A stretch of 64,000 bases of DNA from NCBI GenBank assembly GCA_029891385.1, contig CM057231.1:24397300-24461299 (forward strand). Direction: 5' to 3'. Shown piece by piece: positions 45,819-58,680 of this stretch (the first letter of the stretch is position 1; every line of letters starts with the position of its first letter). The notes below the pieces were generated by a model, which made no database searches, was not told the DNA's origin, and was given only the letters and a program-made list of their open reading frames with translations. The translations under genes were made by a program, and so were the position numbers. This stretch comes from Erythroxylum novogranatense. Lineage: Eukaryota; Streptophyta; Magnoliopsida; Malpighiales; Erythroxylaceae.

Positions 45819-48800
45819 ATGAGACTGCGATTGGATAGCAACATGGAAGACATTCAAGATAACACTGAGCAATCGCTTTCTCCAACTTCTTCTGACATGG
45901 GAGATACTGGAGACACACAGGTGGTCCCTCGTGTTGGAGATCAATACCAAGCAAATGTCCCTTGCCTTATTACAGAATATGATCCCCTAAAGCTAAAAAA
46001 TATGCCGGGGAACTCAATAGTAACGTTTGATACTCACTGCTCTTTTGTGCTGGGATTACCTATTCCCGTTATGTGGTTAAAAGCTGAAATAAAAAACATC
46101 AATGGGACTGTTGAATCTGTTAACAGTGAAGAGAGCCAGGTTATTTCCAAAAATGAATGCCAGAAATTTGAAATTCAACCTGTGGCTTTTTCATTAAACC
46201 GTGGAAATGATTTAGAGGATTCAAATCATCAACTGGGAGCTGCAAGCACTAAGATGAAGGTTGACTTGATCTTCTCTGAAAAACCTGAAAGTAAAATGAA
46301 TAAAGTAGATGGTGAATCCTGTCCTTTTCCTGGCATTGCAAGTGGATTTTGGACAGATCTTGAACGAGATAGTTTTCTCCTTGGATTGTTCATCTTTGGA
46401 AAGAATCTTATATCGGTGAAGAGATTTGTTGAGAGTAAAGGAATGGGTGACATTCTGGCCTTCTATTACGGTCCTTTCTACCGATCTGACGAATTTCGTA
46501 GATGGTCAGAATGTCGGAAGCTAAGGACCAGACGTAATGTGCAGGGACGGAAGATATTTACAGGGTGGAGACAACAGGAGTTATTATCACGTTTACTCTC
46601 TCATGTTTCACAAGAATGTCACCATATTTTACTGCAGGTATGACACATCAATGATGCTGTTGTTACAGGAACAGTTTACATAATTGCTAAAATCAGAAAA
46701 CTGATATATAACAGGATTATACATATCTCATGTACATGATGCAACTATTCTTGGCTGTGTAGATAACCTTTGTCCTTTCTAATGCAAGTACACTTTGTTA
46801 TCCTCTTAATTCTAGTAGCCAAGATTACAAATGTCTACAGTCAGTGTTCTCTGATGGTTCCTTTCATAATCTGAACTAAGTTACGACTCTAAACGGTACT
46901 AGTTTGAAAATAAAATGCTCTAATTTGATGTTTAGAGGATTGTACCTGAACAAAGGATAAAGCCTACTAGGCCTTAAAACTCTTTTCTCGCTCCTTAAAC
47001 CGCAATGTCTATGTGCATGTTTGTTCATTTTTCATTTTATCTTGTAATGATCTTGTTTAGGAGTTTGTAAGAGTTTAGGTAAAGCGTATGGATATAGTGC
47101 TTATTACTAATAATTCTAGTTGCTTCCATCTCTTGCACTCACAAAGATCAACTAAGCTTCCTAGTTCGTATGCTTATGATGCATGAGAGTCCTATATGTC
47201 ATGATTTTGGTATCGGATTATTTCCATTTTTGCAAGAGTTAAGACCTCAACAGATTGAAGCAAACTTTGAAATAATTTGGATTATTAAGGTCTTTGGTAT
47301 TCCTTTCCCTAAGTCTCCCCCCTTTTTCTTCACGTCTAATGTTGAACAAACCAGTCGCTCTTCCTTCCTTTTCCTGCGGTCTCATTCTCATCATCTATCT
47401 TAGGCAGTAAAATGGAATCATGTTCATTTCGAGAATTTGATATGATTTGAACATCTCTCTAAACTATGATACTTTCTTTGTAGAGGAAAGTTTAGTTTTT
47501 TGAATTACATGTATTTCTGTATTCAATTTACTGTGTTCTGTATGACAGAGCTTTGTGAGGATTTAGTCAAATATTGGTTCATGCATGACAGCTGCCTAGG
47601 TTGTTTATTAGGCTTTGTAATTGATTGGTCTAGTGCCAGCCTTGTTATTTCTTGGGATTTGTAGGCTAGTCTCTCATCATGTGAGGATGATGAAATTTTT
47701 TCTTTAAATGAGGAGCTTGGAAACCTTAAAATTTAACCAGCCATTTATTCTCTTTTGCGAAGTTTTGCCTGCAGGGTGTCATATATTAAAATGTATTCAG
47801 TTTTCTTCATCCTTAATATTCATTCTTGATTCTTGATTCTGCTGATATTGGCTTTCTACTACTAGAGTTGATAAGACAGACTAGACATTTGTCATATTCT
47901 CTTTGTAAAATAACTATATCATCTTTTCCCTAAGGATATGTTTCCTTCTGCATTTTTCACTTGCTAATCTCGTGTTAACATACTGCACAAAAGACATAAG
48001 AATCATTACAATTGTTCTCTTTGGAATTTTGGAAGTATGTTTTAGCAATTTGCATAGTAGGTTTTATGGTTGCAACCTGCAACTTTTCTATTCTGCCATT
48101 GGTAATAACAATTATCATGTCCTGACTTGCTTGAAACCTTGTGTACTACAGATTTTCAGGTTATATGGAGAGGGGAAAATTGCATTTGAAGATTATATTT
48201 TTGCGCTTACACATGCAGTTGGCATCAATGTGCTTGTGGAAGCCATAGGAATTGGAAAAGGGAAGCAAGATCTCACCAGTGTTGCCATAGAGCCAAAATC
48301 CAATCATGTTATTTCTGTCCGTCATGAAATACCTATTGGCAAAGCTTGCTCATCTCTTACATCTGCAGACATTATTAAATTTTTGACAGGGGATTTTAGG
48401 TTAAGTAAGGCCCGATCTAGTGATCTCTTCTGGGAAGCTGTTTGGCCTCGACTTTTAGCAAGAGGATGGCACTCTGAGCAGCCTAAAGATCAAGCCATTT
48501 CTGGTTCCAACTCCAAGTATTCCTTGGTTTTTCTTGTGCCTGGAGTTAAAAAATTTTCTAGAAGGAGATTGGTGAAGGGAAAGCACTACTTTGATTCAGT
48601 TAGTGATGTTTTGAATAAAGTGGCTTCAGATCCAGAACTGCTTGAGCTTCAAGTTGAATCTGCAAAAGGTGATCAAAATAAGGATGAATATAGATGGGAC
48701 CCACCCTCAAAAAAAAATCAAGATTGCTTGTCAAATAAGCGTCATTGTTACCTTCAGCCAAGAAACTTGAATTGTGATCGCAATGTCCAGAAATTTACAA

Positions 48801-49927
48801 TTATAGATACCAGTTTGGCTTATGGAACCGAACAACCAAAGGTGAGAGAGCTGAGAAGTTTACCTGTCGGAGGTGCTGGTGCATCTTCTTTTTCTAGTAT
48901 TTCAAGCGAATCAGAACAAGACACATCTGAAGAGTCGGAGGAGGAAGCAATTGAAATGAAAACACAAAATCCTGCAGAGAACGATATTGATAGAAAAGCT
49001 ATATGTGATTCATCGGATTGTGTAAACAGCATTAGAAATAGCAGTACATGCGATTCCTTAGATCCAACCACTGCAGCAGCTGAAAATCATGAAATTGACA
49101 GCTTGTGTCTACTGAATGACAAGCAGCCAAGGGAGACTATGGAGTACCAATTCAGCTGGAAGTTTAAGCCTGACCCCCCTAAGTATTTGGTCCCACTCAG
49201 AAAGCAATTGAGTTACATCGGTTGCAATATTGAACAGTCAATCAGCACAAATAAAAACGTTTCTGCAGAGACAAAGCTAAATGAAGATGAATCTCACTGC
49301 ACATCAAATTCCCATACATACGAGGACATAATATGTCCAGCCCAAAATTCGTCATCTGCTACCTCATTGGCTAAAGGCAGTCCAGATAGGGATTGTGAAG
49401 CAGTTGTTGGTGAGGATTGCCGAGGTAGTGGAGTGCATACAGAAAAGCCTCAATCACCAAAATTGATTGACTTAAATGTTCCTCATGTTTCATCAGATTT
49501 TGAAGATGAACCTATAATGAAGGAAATGATTCAAAACAATGACAGTTTGCATGAAAATGAGACATGCTTGCCATCCAAAATGAACTGCCAAGCTGACCCT
49601 GACTTGATGAAGTTATCTGACGCAATGGCTGCTCCATGGCATCCACCCGTTTTGAATAGCCGGAGGCAGAGTACCAGGAACCGGCCATTGACTACAAAAG
49701 CATTGGAAGCTATGGAACTAGGATTTTTCAATACAAAGAAGAGAAAATGTGGCAACTCACTGGCAAATAACAAAATGTCTATGTCTTCTAGACGAGTCCG
49801 TGGAAGAAATGCTTCCAGAGGAACTGCTAATGATGATGTTCAGAACAATGCTGAAGACTCGGGAGGTGGGGAGGTTTTGGATGGCTCCTATAATAACACC
49901 GACATAGTTGATGAGTCTTTGGTTTAA
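45819..49927 (+). CDS. ELM2/SANT-type nuclear protein (plant 'arginine-glutamic acid dipeptide repeat' family)
   Basis: Two coding exons: 45819-46637 (donor CAG|gtatga) and 48152-49927 (acceptor ctacag|ATTTTC), phase 0, giving 864 residues. An ELM2-like patch, VGDQYQANVP, lies at residues 39-48. A SANT/Myb-like block at about 178-238 reads FWTDLERDSFLLGLFIFGKN and ends RRWSECRKLR. Exon 2 opens with the conserved RLYGEGKIAFEDYIFALTH and later WEAVWPRLLARGW and YSLVFLVPGVKKFSRRRLVKG. A Ser/Glu-rich acidic stretch follows, and RRQSTRNRPLTTKALEAME near residue 777. Known relatives are plant nuclear proteins thought to act in chromatin repressor complexes. Substrate or partner is not shown by sequence. 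A second Met at 45843 (MEDIQDN) is an alternative start. The single coding intron is 1514 bp. Confidence 0.9.
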
Positions 49928-50400
49928 CGGATGCTGGAGAGTCAATATGGACACCCAACAGTTGAATTGCATCATATTGTTTCTTGTGTTCTGGCGTTAG
50001 CTTGTAGACGTTTGGACATCTAACTTCCTCCTAACCATACTAGAAGATCACCGCAATCCCCTCTTCGGTTATCCAAATCAGTGCAAAATTGAAGTAAAAA
50101 ATGGCTGGTGAAAAATTCTGTAGCCACGGTGGTCAGTGTGAGAAACAAACGTGAGATGAAGCCTACTGGATGATGGAGGAACCCAGTTGCTTTCCAGCCG
50201 AGCCTAACAAGTGTAGATGCCTGTCATTGGAGGTTTCACTTGGTAGCTTCAATGGAGAAGATTGTGTTTCGTATAAAATATGATAGCCGTTTGTATTATT
50301 TTGATGTAAATGAATATTGTTTAACATCTATGATTCTTGAAACTTGAGATGTAATAAACATTCATGTCCGTGAAATGTATGGCAGAAAGCAGTTCAACAG
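49928..50400 (+). terminator. 3' UTR and poly(A) region of the SANT-like gene
   Basis: Non-coding after TAA. aataaacattcatg at 50353-50366 is the best polyadenylation signal, preceded by a T-rich, TTGTATTA-type far-upstream region. Confidence 0.5.
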
Positions 50401-50498
50401 ATTAAACGCACGGTCGAGAAGATTAATGTGATTGTTAAAGCTATGCGTTAATCTTTAACGCTTCCCAATATTGCACGTAAAAAATCCCTTCTTTTTTA

Positions 50499-50795
50499 CT
50501 CCATTCGATTTATAATAAGAGTTGTTTTAAAAAAATACAAGCTTATTAAAAAGTTAATAAAATTATAGATATACTCTTATTAATACTCCTATAAAATTAT
50601 ATTGATAATTAACATTTTAAATGAAATTGTGAGAGAAATTGTCTTGAAATTGTGATCTGTATAATTAAAATGGGAGAGAAATGAAAAGTTAGTTTTAGAA
50701 GAAACGTTATAAACATGCATACAAAGTCAAGAATGACACTTATTTTGAATAATTAAATTGTATCTAAAACGACTCTTATTATAAATCGGAGGGAG
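50499..50795. mobile_element. Stowaway-like (Tc1/mariner) MITE
   Basis: 297 bp. Left end ctccattcgatttataataa, right end complementary (ttattataaatcggagggag). The terminal repeats continue into agttgttttaaa / tctaaaacgac. TA dinucleotides flank it at 50497-50498 and 50796-50797. The ctccctccg terminus and TA target are hallmarks of Stowaway/mariner MITEs. AT-rich, no coding capacity. Confidence 0.8.
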
Positions 50796-50814
50796 TACTT
50801 CATATCTTGGAACA

Positions 50815-51120
50815 AACCGTTCTTATGGAGAGAGAGAGACGCTTTTGTATCTTCTTAACTCGAAATAATTGAGAAAAAAGGTTCTTTTTTTAAGGTTTTA
50901 TCGAAAACAGATTTAGTAGAGACGGAGTAGAGTCTGTAGTTCAAAAGATTAGAGCACGTAATTATGAACTACGATGTCGGAGATTCGAATCCCTTCTTAC
51001 TCACGACCGGCCAAAAAAAGAAGGACCTTTTCTCCTGGAAGTAAAAAAATCATGAACGGGATAGCAGATCCAAAGCTATTGAGCTTGAGTTTGGGTCTTT
51101 TGTCGACATAAAATTACCTT
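50815..51120 (+). other. Nuclear insert of plastid DNA (NUPT), inverted-repeat segment around trnR-ACG
   Basis: The central 74 bp is a decayed plastid trnR-ACG. Flanking sequence (gaccggccaaaaaaagaagg and gggatagcagatccaaagct) has the character of the plastid rrn5-trnR-trnN spacer. Differences from the plastid gene are mostly G-to-A and C-to-T, as expected from deamination of methylated nuclear DNA. The limits are approximate because I cannot align. Confidence 0.7.
50930..51003 (+). pseudogene. trnR: Plastid-derived trnR-ACG pseudogene
   Basis: 74 nt, colinear with plastid tRNA-Arg(ACG). Preserved blocks include gattagagcacgt, gatgtcgg and gattcgaatccc. The anticodon ACG now reads ATG, and the acceptor stem is damaged (ggg to gag, cgccca to tactca). 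About 16 differences, nearly all transitions. Not expected to give a functional tRNA. Confidence 0.85.
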
Positions 51121-54100
51121 CCTTTTTCTTGTTTAAGGTATGAGATGTGTTAAATCTGTGAAAGAATTAATGAATTTTATATACAAGAATAAGTTAGTAA
51201 TATTTTATTTTTTAACGTTCCCTCCAAAAAAAAAGAAGAAACATAGCATAAAATCAAGCTTAAATTACAAAAATAAAATAGATATAGAATACTTTAACAA
51301 TGTAAACCATAAAATATATATAGAGTATATAATTACAATATATAATTTTATGATATATTTTGTATATTCAGAATATAGTTATATTATTTGTCAAACAAAA
51401 AAAAAAGAATATAGTTATATTATTAATTTTATTGGAATGAAATACTACTTGTCACACTTCTTCAAAACTTAAAAGCAATGGTAATGAGATCTAACAATAA
51501 TTGGCCAAACTCATCACACTAGGTTCTTTTCTTTTTCTAATTATTGTTTTGGTATATAATTAAAAGTTTATTTGTTTTTATTATGACTTAGCTTTGCCAT
51601 TAATTTAGTATAATGGAAGAAACAGTGGTGATTTGATTGCCATTAATCTTTATGCAATCTTCATGTCCAAAAGCTTCAGTTGAGGGATTTCGAAACTACA
51701 TAGCACATGGACCTTAGATGCTATTGTCAAACTAATTGTGGCCAGAGTAGGACCTGTTCATCCTATATTTTAGCATCAAGTTGAAATCTTGGCGGCACGA
51801 CGAGTGTTTTAAGTTCTTGATAGTCCGCAAACAAAACCATATGCTCTCCAAAACAACAAAAAGCTCTTTGTCATGCAGATTCTTTCTGGAATCTCTCAAA
51901 CACAATCCTTGAATGGACCGTGAGTTCACTCTCCGCGTCAAAGATGGCGGATCTAATCACTTTCATATTAGTACTGAATTGGCAGATGGGTTCAGACCAA
52001 AATTCTATGATCTCCTTCTAAAAAGTTGCAGGTTTTGTTTAAAGAAAGCCTTTGACTGCATGGGTTCATCTCGGAATTGTTAATCAACAGGTTCTGAAAA
52101 GATTTGAAAGTACGCATCTTTATTTTTATAAAAAATAAAGAAGATGTTTCTGATAAGACATTAAACTCATGAATTTAGAAAAAAGAAGTTACAAACACTA
52201 ACTACAAATTATTCATTCATTGATCTCTTGTACAAAATGGTTATATTAGAATTTTAATATAAGTAAAGGATGTAATTTATTAATAAAAATAAGTTTGAGT
52301 CACAAAATGATTAGACCTAATCATTTAAACAGTTAATTTTATTATTTATAAATCACTTAATATTTTTATATTTAGTGATATTTTAAACAGTTAATATATT
52401 GCGAATTTGATAATGATGATGATGATAATTATAATATTTAGTGATATTCTAACGACCCAAAACATTAAACACTAAAAGATAGCTGATGTTGCCAACTTTT
52501 TTAATACATATATATGTATATATTTTGATACATCTGCAAGAAGTATTAGAACTTCTGGGCTCACCCTTCTTTTATCTCCGGATTAAAGTATCCTGCTTCA
52601 AAAACAGTGGAATTGATCATATTTGATAGATTATTAATTACTAATACGATCGATTTGATTTACTCGCCTATTATGGACTCTTCGTAAGGTCTGCACTTTT
52701 TATATTAATGGCTTTATGAAAAGTCTGGTGACTTGACAACCAAACTCAAATCGCAAGCAACTTTTGTACGTATGGGTAAGCCATTATTGAGAGAGCTATG
52801 GCTTAAAGTAATATTGGAAACCATATTGCCTATTGAATCAACGAGAAGTTATATTATAGAGTAGAAAAAAGAAAGGTGGTCTTCCCTTGGAGCTGAATCA
52901 ACCATGAATTTCGAAGAGCATCAACTTTCTTGTCAGGTGTCGTTGTGCCTTAACGTCCGCTCCCAAAGACTACATCGTCACCGGCATGTAGAAAAGAAGA
53001 CAACATGAACAGGCAAAACGTGACGACGAGTTTGGAGACTACTATATATTTGCAGCTTTCCGCGTATACACAACAACAGTAGTAACAAGTAAGTAGGAAA
53101 AGTAATTAAATACTCCAAAATCTTGTTTCCTTCTTCCTTGCCCAAACTTGAAGGAAATTGTTTTTTTTTCTCCTGAAATAAAAGACATTTTCATTTTTTA
53201 GTGCGCCCGTGAGCTTGGGATTAGTAGATGGCTATACTTAATTATTGGGTACATTACTAAGATTAAATTAATTAAACAGTGGGACCCTACATGGAACAAA
53301 TAGTCAAGAAAGTAGCAACCAATTGGCAAATGCCGTGATTACAGAAACAAAACTAAGGTAAGATTTTAACACAAAGTTCAGACTTGATTCGTATCAACAC
53401 ATGGTTAAGCTAGCATCTTATTCATTTTCATTTCCTTTTCCTACTCGAAACATACCTATAACTACAAGAATAGAAAATTCCAATTTGTCATTTCCTTAAT
53501 CCAAACTTCATTTTCATCGTGTTTGTTTATTGAAATTAGGGCTGTGGATGTTGAGGAATATAAACTGAGACCTGTCCTTTTGTGCATGTCCTCTATCCAT
53601 AGGGTTCTTGCTTGTGTCAATTAGCGATTTAATATTTATATTTGAGCAGTACCCAGATGCGGCTGCTTAGGTCGTCTTATTTTCGGTTTTATCATAATCT
53701 GAAATCATTAAATAAAGAGGAGAGAAGAAAGACGTAACCCTATATCTGTTCCTACATTGTTGCGCTCATAGATTGCATCGATACCGAGTTCCTCAACGAC
53801 GATAACCAAGTTGTAATCTTGTCTTCATCAGTAGTTGTGATCGATAAGGAGCATTTAGGGTACCAAGCGGTGTAGAGAAGTTGACCAGAACTTAAGACCT
53901 TAGCCTATGTCCCATATTCTAGTTTCTGTCTATTCGTTGTTTTCCATTTTATAGCCTCCGGGATGTTAGCTTTTTTTTTTTTTAATTATTTACTTTTCCG
54001 CTTAAGGTTAATTAAGACATTAATTTACTTGTTGGAAGCTCATGTTAATTTAGGTTGTCTCTTTCAGTATGATTAGAGCAAGAATGTTAAGAAAAATAAA

Positions 54101-55424
54101 TTATTATGTATATAAGTATATAAATTATCGTAATTTTATTTACTTAAATATTTTATGTATTATTTTTACTTATTTACTTTTTAAAACTGTATTATTATTT
54201 TTGTCATATTTATATGTGAATTTATTGAAAATAATTTCTGTATTATGTAAAAGTAAAGTTACACACTATCAAATCTTCTTAAATTTTGTTTTACCGTGAA
54301 ACTTCAAGTTGGGTTTGATAATAATAATTAAGGAAGAAGTGATTTCCTTAAGTATACATAATAATTCGTAAAATATATTATTTAATAATTTAAAAATTAT
54401 AACATATGGATACTCAATTGGAATTTAATTTGAACCTCTTATTTTAATGCAAGAACATATCAATTCTGTTTGGGTCAGTTTGAGATGAATGACTCGGCCA
54501 GCTTCGATACTTCAGATCACAATGGACAAAAAGGTTTCATCACCGCCCAAATGTCATGACAAATTAAACTTCTTTTAATTCCTTTCGTATTCTTAGGTTG
54601 ATTTGATTAATTCCTTTCATGCCTTGTGAAAGAGAGGCGTCGGCTGCAAATTAACACATCAGAGTTACTAGTAGAGCACATACATATACTAGTTTCAGTA
54701 TTTAAGTGAACATCTTTATCAAAAGTTTACTTTTGTGTTTCTTAGTATTAAATAGAACGTGATGTACACGACATTGTAATGATATGAATTCAAAAGGTTT
54801 AAATGAAAGGGTATTATTCAATTTTTATGATCGATCAAGTTATTATACTCTCTTTAATTGAAGGTTCCTTAAGAAAAGTTTTTAATCTGTTGATTGTCCA
54901 CATAGCACAAAAAATGAAACTGCGGTGAAAGCAGAATTGCTAGTATACGCAGGCATAAGAAATTAAGCAAGAACAAATTAAGATTAAGAGATTTTTACTG
55001 AGACAAATTAAGCAAGAACAAGAAATTAAACATATTTATCACAACTATAGTTACTTGGGATTGCTTACATTTAAGGTTTTGGGTGTGATATTTTGTATCA
55101 TCAGACTTTAGGTTTAATAATGAGGTGCGCCCGTTTGACCCGTCTATGAGGTGGTCTTGCGCCAATTGGACCCTCAGAAAGATGTGCCTGCTTGGATTAC
55201 CTACGAGGTTTCCTCGAATAAAAAAAAAAAAAAGTATCACTCAAATTTTAATAGTCTATCATGAAGTTTGGGAAGAAAAAACTACTTAATTTTCTTGTAA
55301 AGACCAAATGGATCGTAGAAAAAAAGTAGCTGAATTTTCAATTTTGACGAAGCAATGGCAAATCTTTTATTTCCCGGAAATTGAGGGGTATTTGATGAGA
55401 AACATTTGTCTCTCTTATCATCGC
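51121..55424. other. Long AT-rich intergenic stretch upstream of the IDD gene
   Basis: No credible gene. Small frames at 51140-51472, 51732-51941 and 54069-54299 are low-complexity or lack motifs. 55085-55235 is GC-richer and ends in a run of 13-14 A, so it might be a short retroposon. 51400-51425 repeats the phrase gaatatagttatattatt of 51370. The 53.7-53.9 kb part is less AT-rich but codes for nothing recognisable. Confidence 0.35.
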
Positions 55425-55434
55425 CATATATATG
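55425..55434 (+). promoter_or_regulatory. Candidate TATA box of the IDD gene
   Basis: catatatatg about 300 bp before the ATG, followed 30-40 bp later by sequence that could start the leader. Position is reasonable but there is no independent support. Confidence 0.35.
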
Positions 55435-55511
55435 TGGGTACATGAAGCCAAAGAAGACCAAGTTTCCAATCTCAGCCTTTTAAGCAACAACTGTGTCTTT
55501 CCTTATCAGAA

Positions 55512-55544
55512 ATGAGGGACAACCGGTCTTCCTCACAGACATAA
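55512..55544 (+). CDS. Possible 10-codon upstream ORF in the IDD leader
   Basis: ATG AGG GAC ... ACA TAA, encoding MRDNRSSSQT, lies 184 bp upstream of the main start if the leader begins near the candidate TATA. Upstream ORFs can lower main-ORF translation. Whether this one is in the mRNA is unknown. Confidence 0.25.
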   Translation: MRDNRSSSQT

Positions 55545-55728
55545 GCATACACCTTGTTGATTGGAGCTCCAACAACAAGAAGTAGAAAGCAGAGGAATTG
55601 GAAGAAAAAGATTGAAGAGCATATACCAAGAAGAAATTATAGAGAAGATACACATATAGGACATTCGCAGGAAAAAGCATAGGAGTTCTAGTATATAACA
55701 TAAGTACGAAGAACATAACAACCTCCAA

Positions 55729-58300
55729 ATGTCAAATATCTCAGGTGACGAAGGCAGCTTCTCCTCTGGAAACACTGGAGAAGAAATTCAACAGCTTCAA
55801 AGTCACTTCAAGGCCGGTTGCTCTGGAGCTTCAACTGCTTCTAACACCAGTGCCGCTGCTTCACAGCAGCAGCAACAACAACAACAACCAGCTAAGAAGA
55901 AAAGAAATCTACCGGGGACTCCAGGTAAAGTCTTATGGCCGCTTCTTATGTTCTGGGATTACTTCTGTTGTATCAGACAAACAGTACCAGAAGTACAGAA
56001 AGCCATGCAACTATTAATACATATATGTATATATATATTATATCATGGAATCTGTGATGCATCTATATATATGATCAGTGTAATGGAACAACAAAGAAAG
56101 GCGAATTCTTAAGTGGGATTCATACATAATTCTCAAATAATGTCTTCCTGGTTTGTGTGAAGATGAGCCCGAGATCTAGGTGGGAACGATGGGGGTGTGC
56201 AGGGCAGTGTCGGGAAAGAATAGCAATATGAACTGAAATGTTCAATTATTGCTTTGAGATTGCAATAATTGATGACCACTGTTTGCTTCCCCTCACTTTT
56301 TATATTTTCTTTTTGTTTTCCAACTCTTTGTATGATTAACTTGTTTTTAATGGAAAGGTTGATATATATAAAAAGAATACTACTAGGCTTCGCTCCCCTC
56401 ATCCTCCTCCTTCTCCTTCTCCTTCTAGTATCAAATGTCTTTCCTTTCTTTATAGGGTTTTCAGACAGATAATTAACAAGTGAATTAACTTCTATGTAAA
56501 TGGACCAGATCCCAATGCTGAAGTTATTGCTTTATCGCCAACAACGCTTATGGCAACAAACCGCTTTGTGTGCGAGATATGCAACAAAGGTTTCCAAAGG
56601 GATCAAAATCTGCAGTTGCATAGAAGAGGACATAACCTTCCATGGAAACTCAGGCAGAGAACAACCACAGAGGTTAGGAAGAGGGTGTACATATGCCCCG
56701 AGCCTACATGCGTCCACCACAACCCTTCTCGTGCTCTAGGTGATCTAACAGGAATTAAGAAGCATTTTAGCCGAAAACACGGTGAGAAGAAATGGAAATG
56801 CGACAAGTGCTCCAAGAAGTATGCAGTTCAATCCGATTGGAAAGCTCATCAAAAGACCTGCGGTACCAGGGAGTACAAATGTGATTGTGGAACCATCTTC
56901 TCCAGGTTAGTTAGTGCCTTGACGTGATAAAATGATTACTCAGAATATAGACATGAACAACCTTTTATTTGTCAGTCTCGCCTGTATATTTTTCTTAATT
57001 TTGTGATGTTTATAATACCAATGTCTGGATTTGAATTGGATAGGTTTATATACTGCAACAATTGCTGCATGATAAATTTTGTATTCCAAGACCTGTATAT
57101 GCTAAAAATGTGCATTATTGACCGTGTTATTTATAATATATGGTAAGAATTATGATGGGAAATGGCCGACCAATTGATGCACTTTTCACGTGTGCTTGAA
57201 ACCATTATAATTCTGAACTCTCGTCTCTCTAGATTGCATTAGCCACAACCTAATCTGACCCCACTGTTATCCAATGAAATGATACATGCAGAAGAGACAG
57301 CTTCATCACCCACAGAGCGTTTTGCGACGCATTGACAGAAGAAAACAACAAAGTGAACCAAGGATTAATGACCAATATGCAAAACCAAATGCCAGAGCTC
57401 ATTTCATCAATTCCATTGGGCAACAACACCAACTCATCCATGGGAGTATCTGACTTCAACAACTTTGACCCCAAGAGCCCTCTCAAATCCCTCCCTCAAG
57501 ACCTGGTCCCCATGCCATTCAAGTCAATGAACATGACAGGAGGCATGCTTTCAAGCAGCTCCGGTACTCTTTTTGGTGGTCCGAGAGGCATTTCCTCAAC
57601 TTCTTCCAGCCTGCACCTGAGTTCCAATAGCTCATCAGGTTTCAATTACTTACAAGACGGCAAAAATGGTGGCCAATTTTCTGGTTCACCTCACATGTCA
57701 GCAACTGCTTTGCTGCAAAAGGCTGCTCAAATGGGTGCAACTGCGAGCAATACTATCAACTCTCCAATGATGCAAAAGAGCTTTGCTAGTAGCATGGCGG
57801 GCCCTGATCAGCTCCCACCTATAAGGCCACCATCCTACGGTGGAATTCAACAGCATAACGCTTCTTCATATGATCACTTCCCTTCACAACCTGACCAAAC
57901 ACATATGGTTGGTCTTAGTACTGGAGGATTCAACGACCAAACATTGCAAAAAGGACACCAAGAAATCTCGGCCCTTTTCGATACTGGAACAGGTAACTCC
58001 AACATGGGAATGTTTGCTAACATGTTTGCAAGTAATGACCAAAACCCCGGATTCATGAGAAACACGGAACACGAAGACAGTGGGAGTTCAAGTCTGGTGC
58101 ATGGAAGGAGTATGCCTAAATATGGTGGTGCGACAAGTGAAAGCGGGGACATGCACACTCACGATTTCTTGGGAATTGGTGGACAAAGGCACCCAAATAT
58201 GCATGAACAAAGAATGGGAATGGAAGCAATGGGACAACAGAGAATGTCAATGATGAGCCATTATCAGCAACAGCTTGAGAAACCTGTATGGGATGTTTGA
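55729..58300 (+). CDS. INDETERMINATE-DOMAIN (IDD) C2H2 zinc-finger transcription factor
   Basis: Exons 55729-55924, 56509-56905 and 57292-58300 (GT-AG introns of 584 and 386 bp) join in frame to 533 residues. After a Ser-rich N-terminus and eight Gln (46-53) comes a basic nuclear signal, KKKRNLPGTPDPNAEVIALS. The ID domain follows with four fingers: C2H2 87-107 (CEICNKGFQRDQNLQLH), C2H2 128-156, C2HC 163-183 and C2HC 190-209. The C-terminus has the family motifs MSATALLQKAAQMGA (333-347) and DFLG (489-492), the latter without the usual TR/LD lead but with THDFLGIG. IDD proteins bind DNA and work with DELLA and SHR/SCR-type GRAS partners. The exact Arabidopsis counterpart is not assigned. Confidence 0.96.
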
Positions 58301-58680
58301 GTCTTGGAGAACAGGTTTTGGAGGCTTTGTTCTTCTTTCCCAATCCCATGAATGAAGATAGAAGAAGGGCGATGGGCTTTGAAAGGGATTAATAAAAAGG
58401 AAAAGAGAAAGCCAACAATGGGCCTCTGGGTTAATTCTTGAATAATAAGCTTATCAGAAACGCAAAGGCCTTAGGCTAAACCCACACTACACCAGCTTTT
58501 TATTTTGTTTTGTTTTCCTTTTTTCTATTTAAAGATGGTATAGTTGTCACTTCTTCGAGCGCGTAAAGTCTATATATGTTTTGACAAGAGACGGCTTTCT
58601 ATGTAACAGGGCTGAAGTTACCTTTTATCCTATAATATTTGTATTAATATTTAAATTAGATTTTAACAATTGATAATATA
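58301..58680 (+). terminator. 3' UTR and poly(A) region of the IDD gene
   Basis: aataaaaagg at 58390-58399 is a near-canonical signal, and a second aataataagc lies at 58441-58450. T-rich sequence at 58500-58530 follows. Non-coding. Confidence 0.45.

Noticed and set aside
47170..47403. Extra exon in the intron of the SANT-like gene
   Set aside because: Exons 1 and 2 join in phase without it, and the frame has no family similarity.
50930..51003. Functional tRNA gene
   Set aside because: Stem mismatches, altered anticodon and plastid origin make it a pseudogene.
55085..55235. Possible SINE ending in a 13-14-base A run
   Set aside because: A GC-richer block followed by poly(A), but no clear Pol III A and B boxes and no matching flanking duplication.
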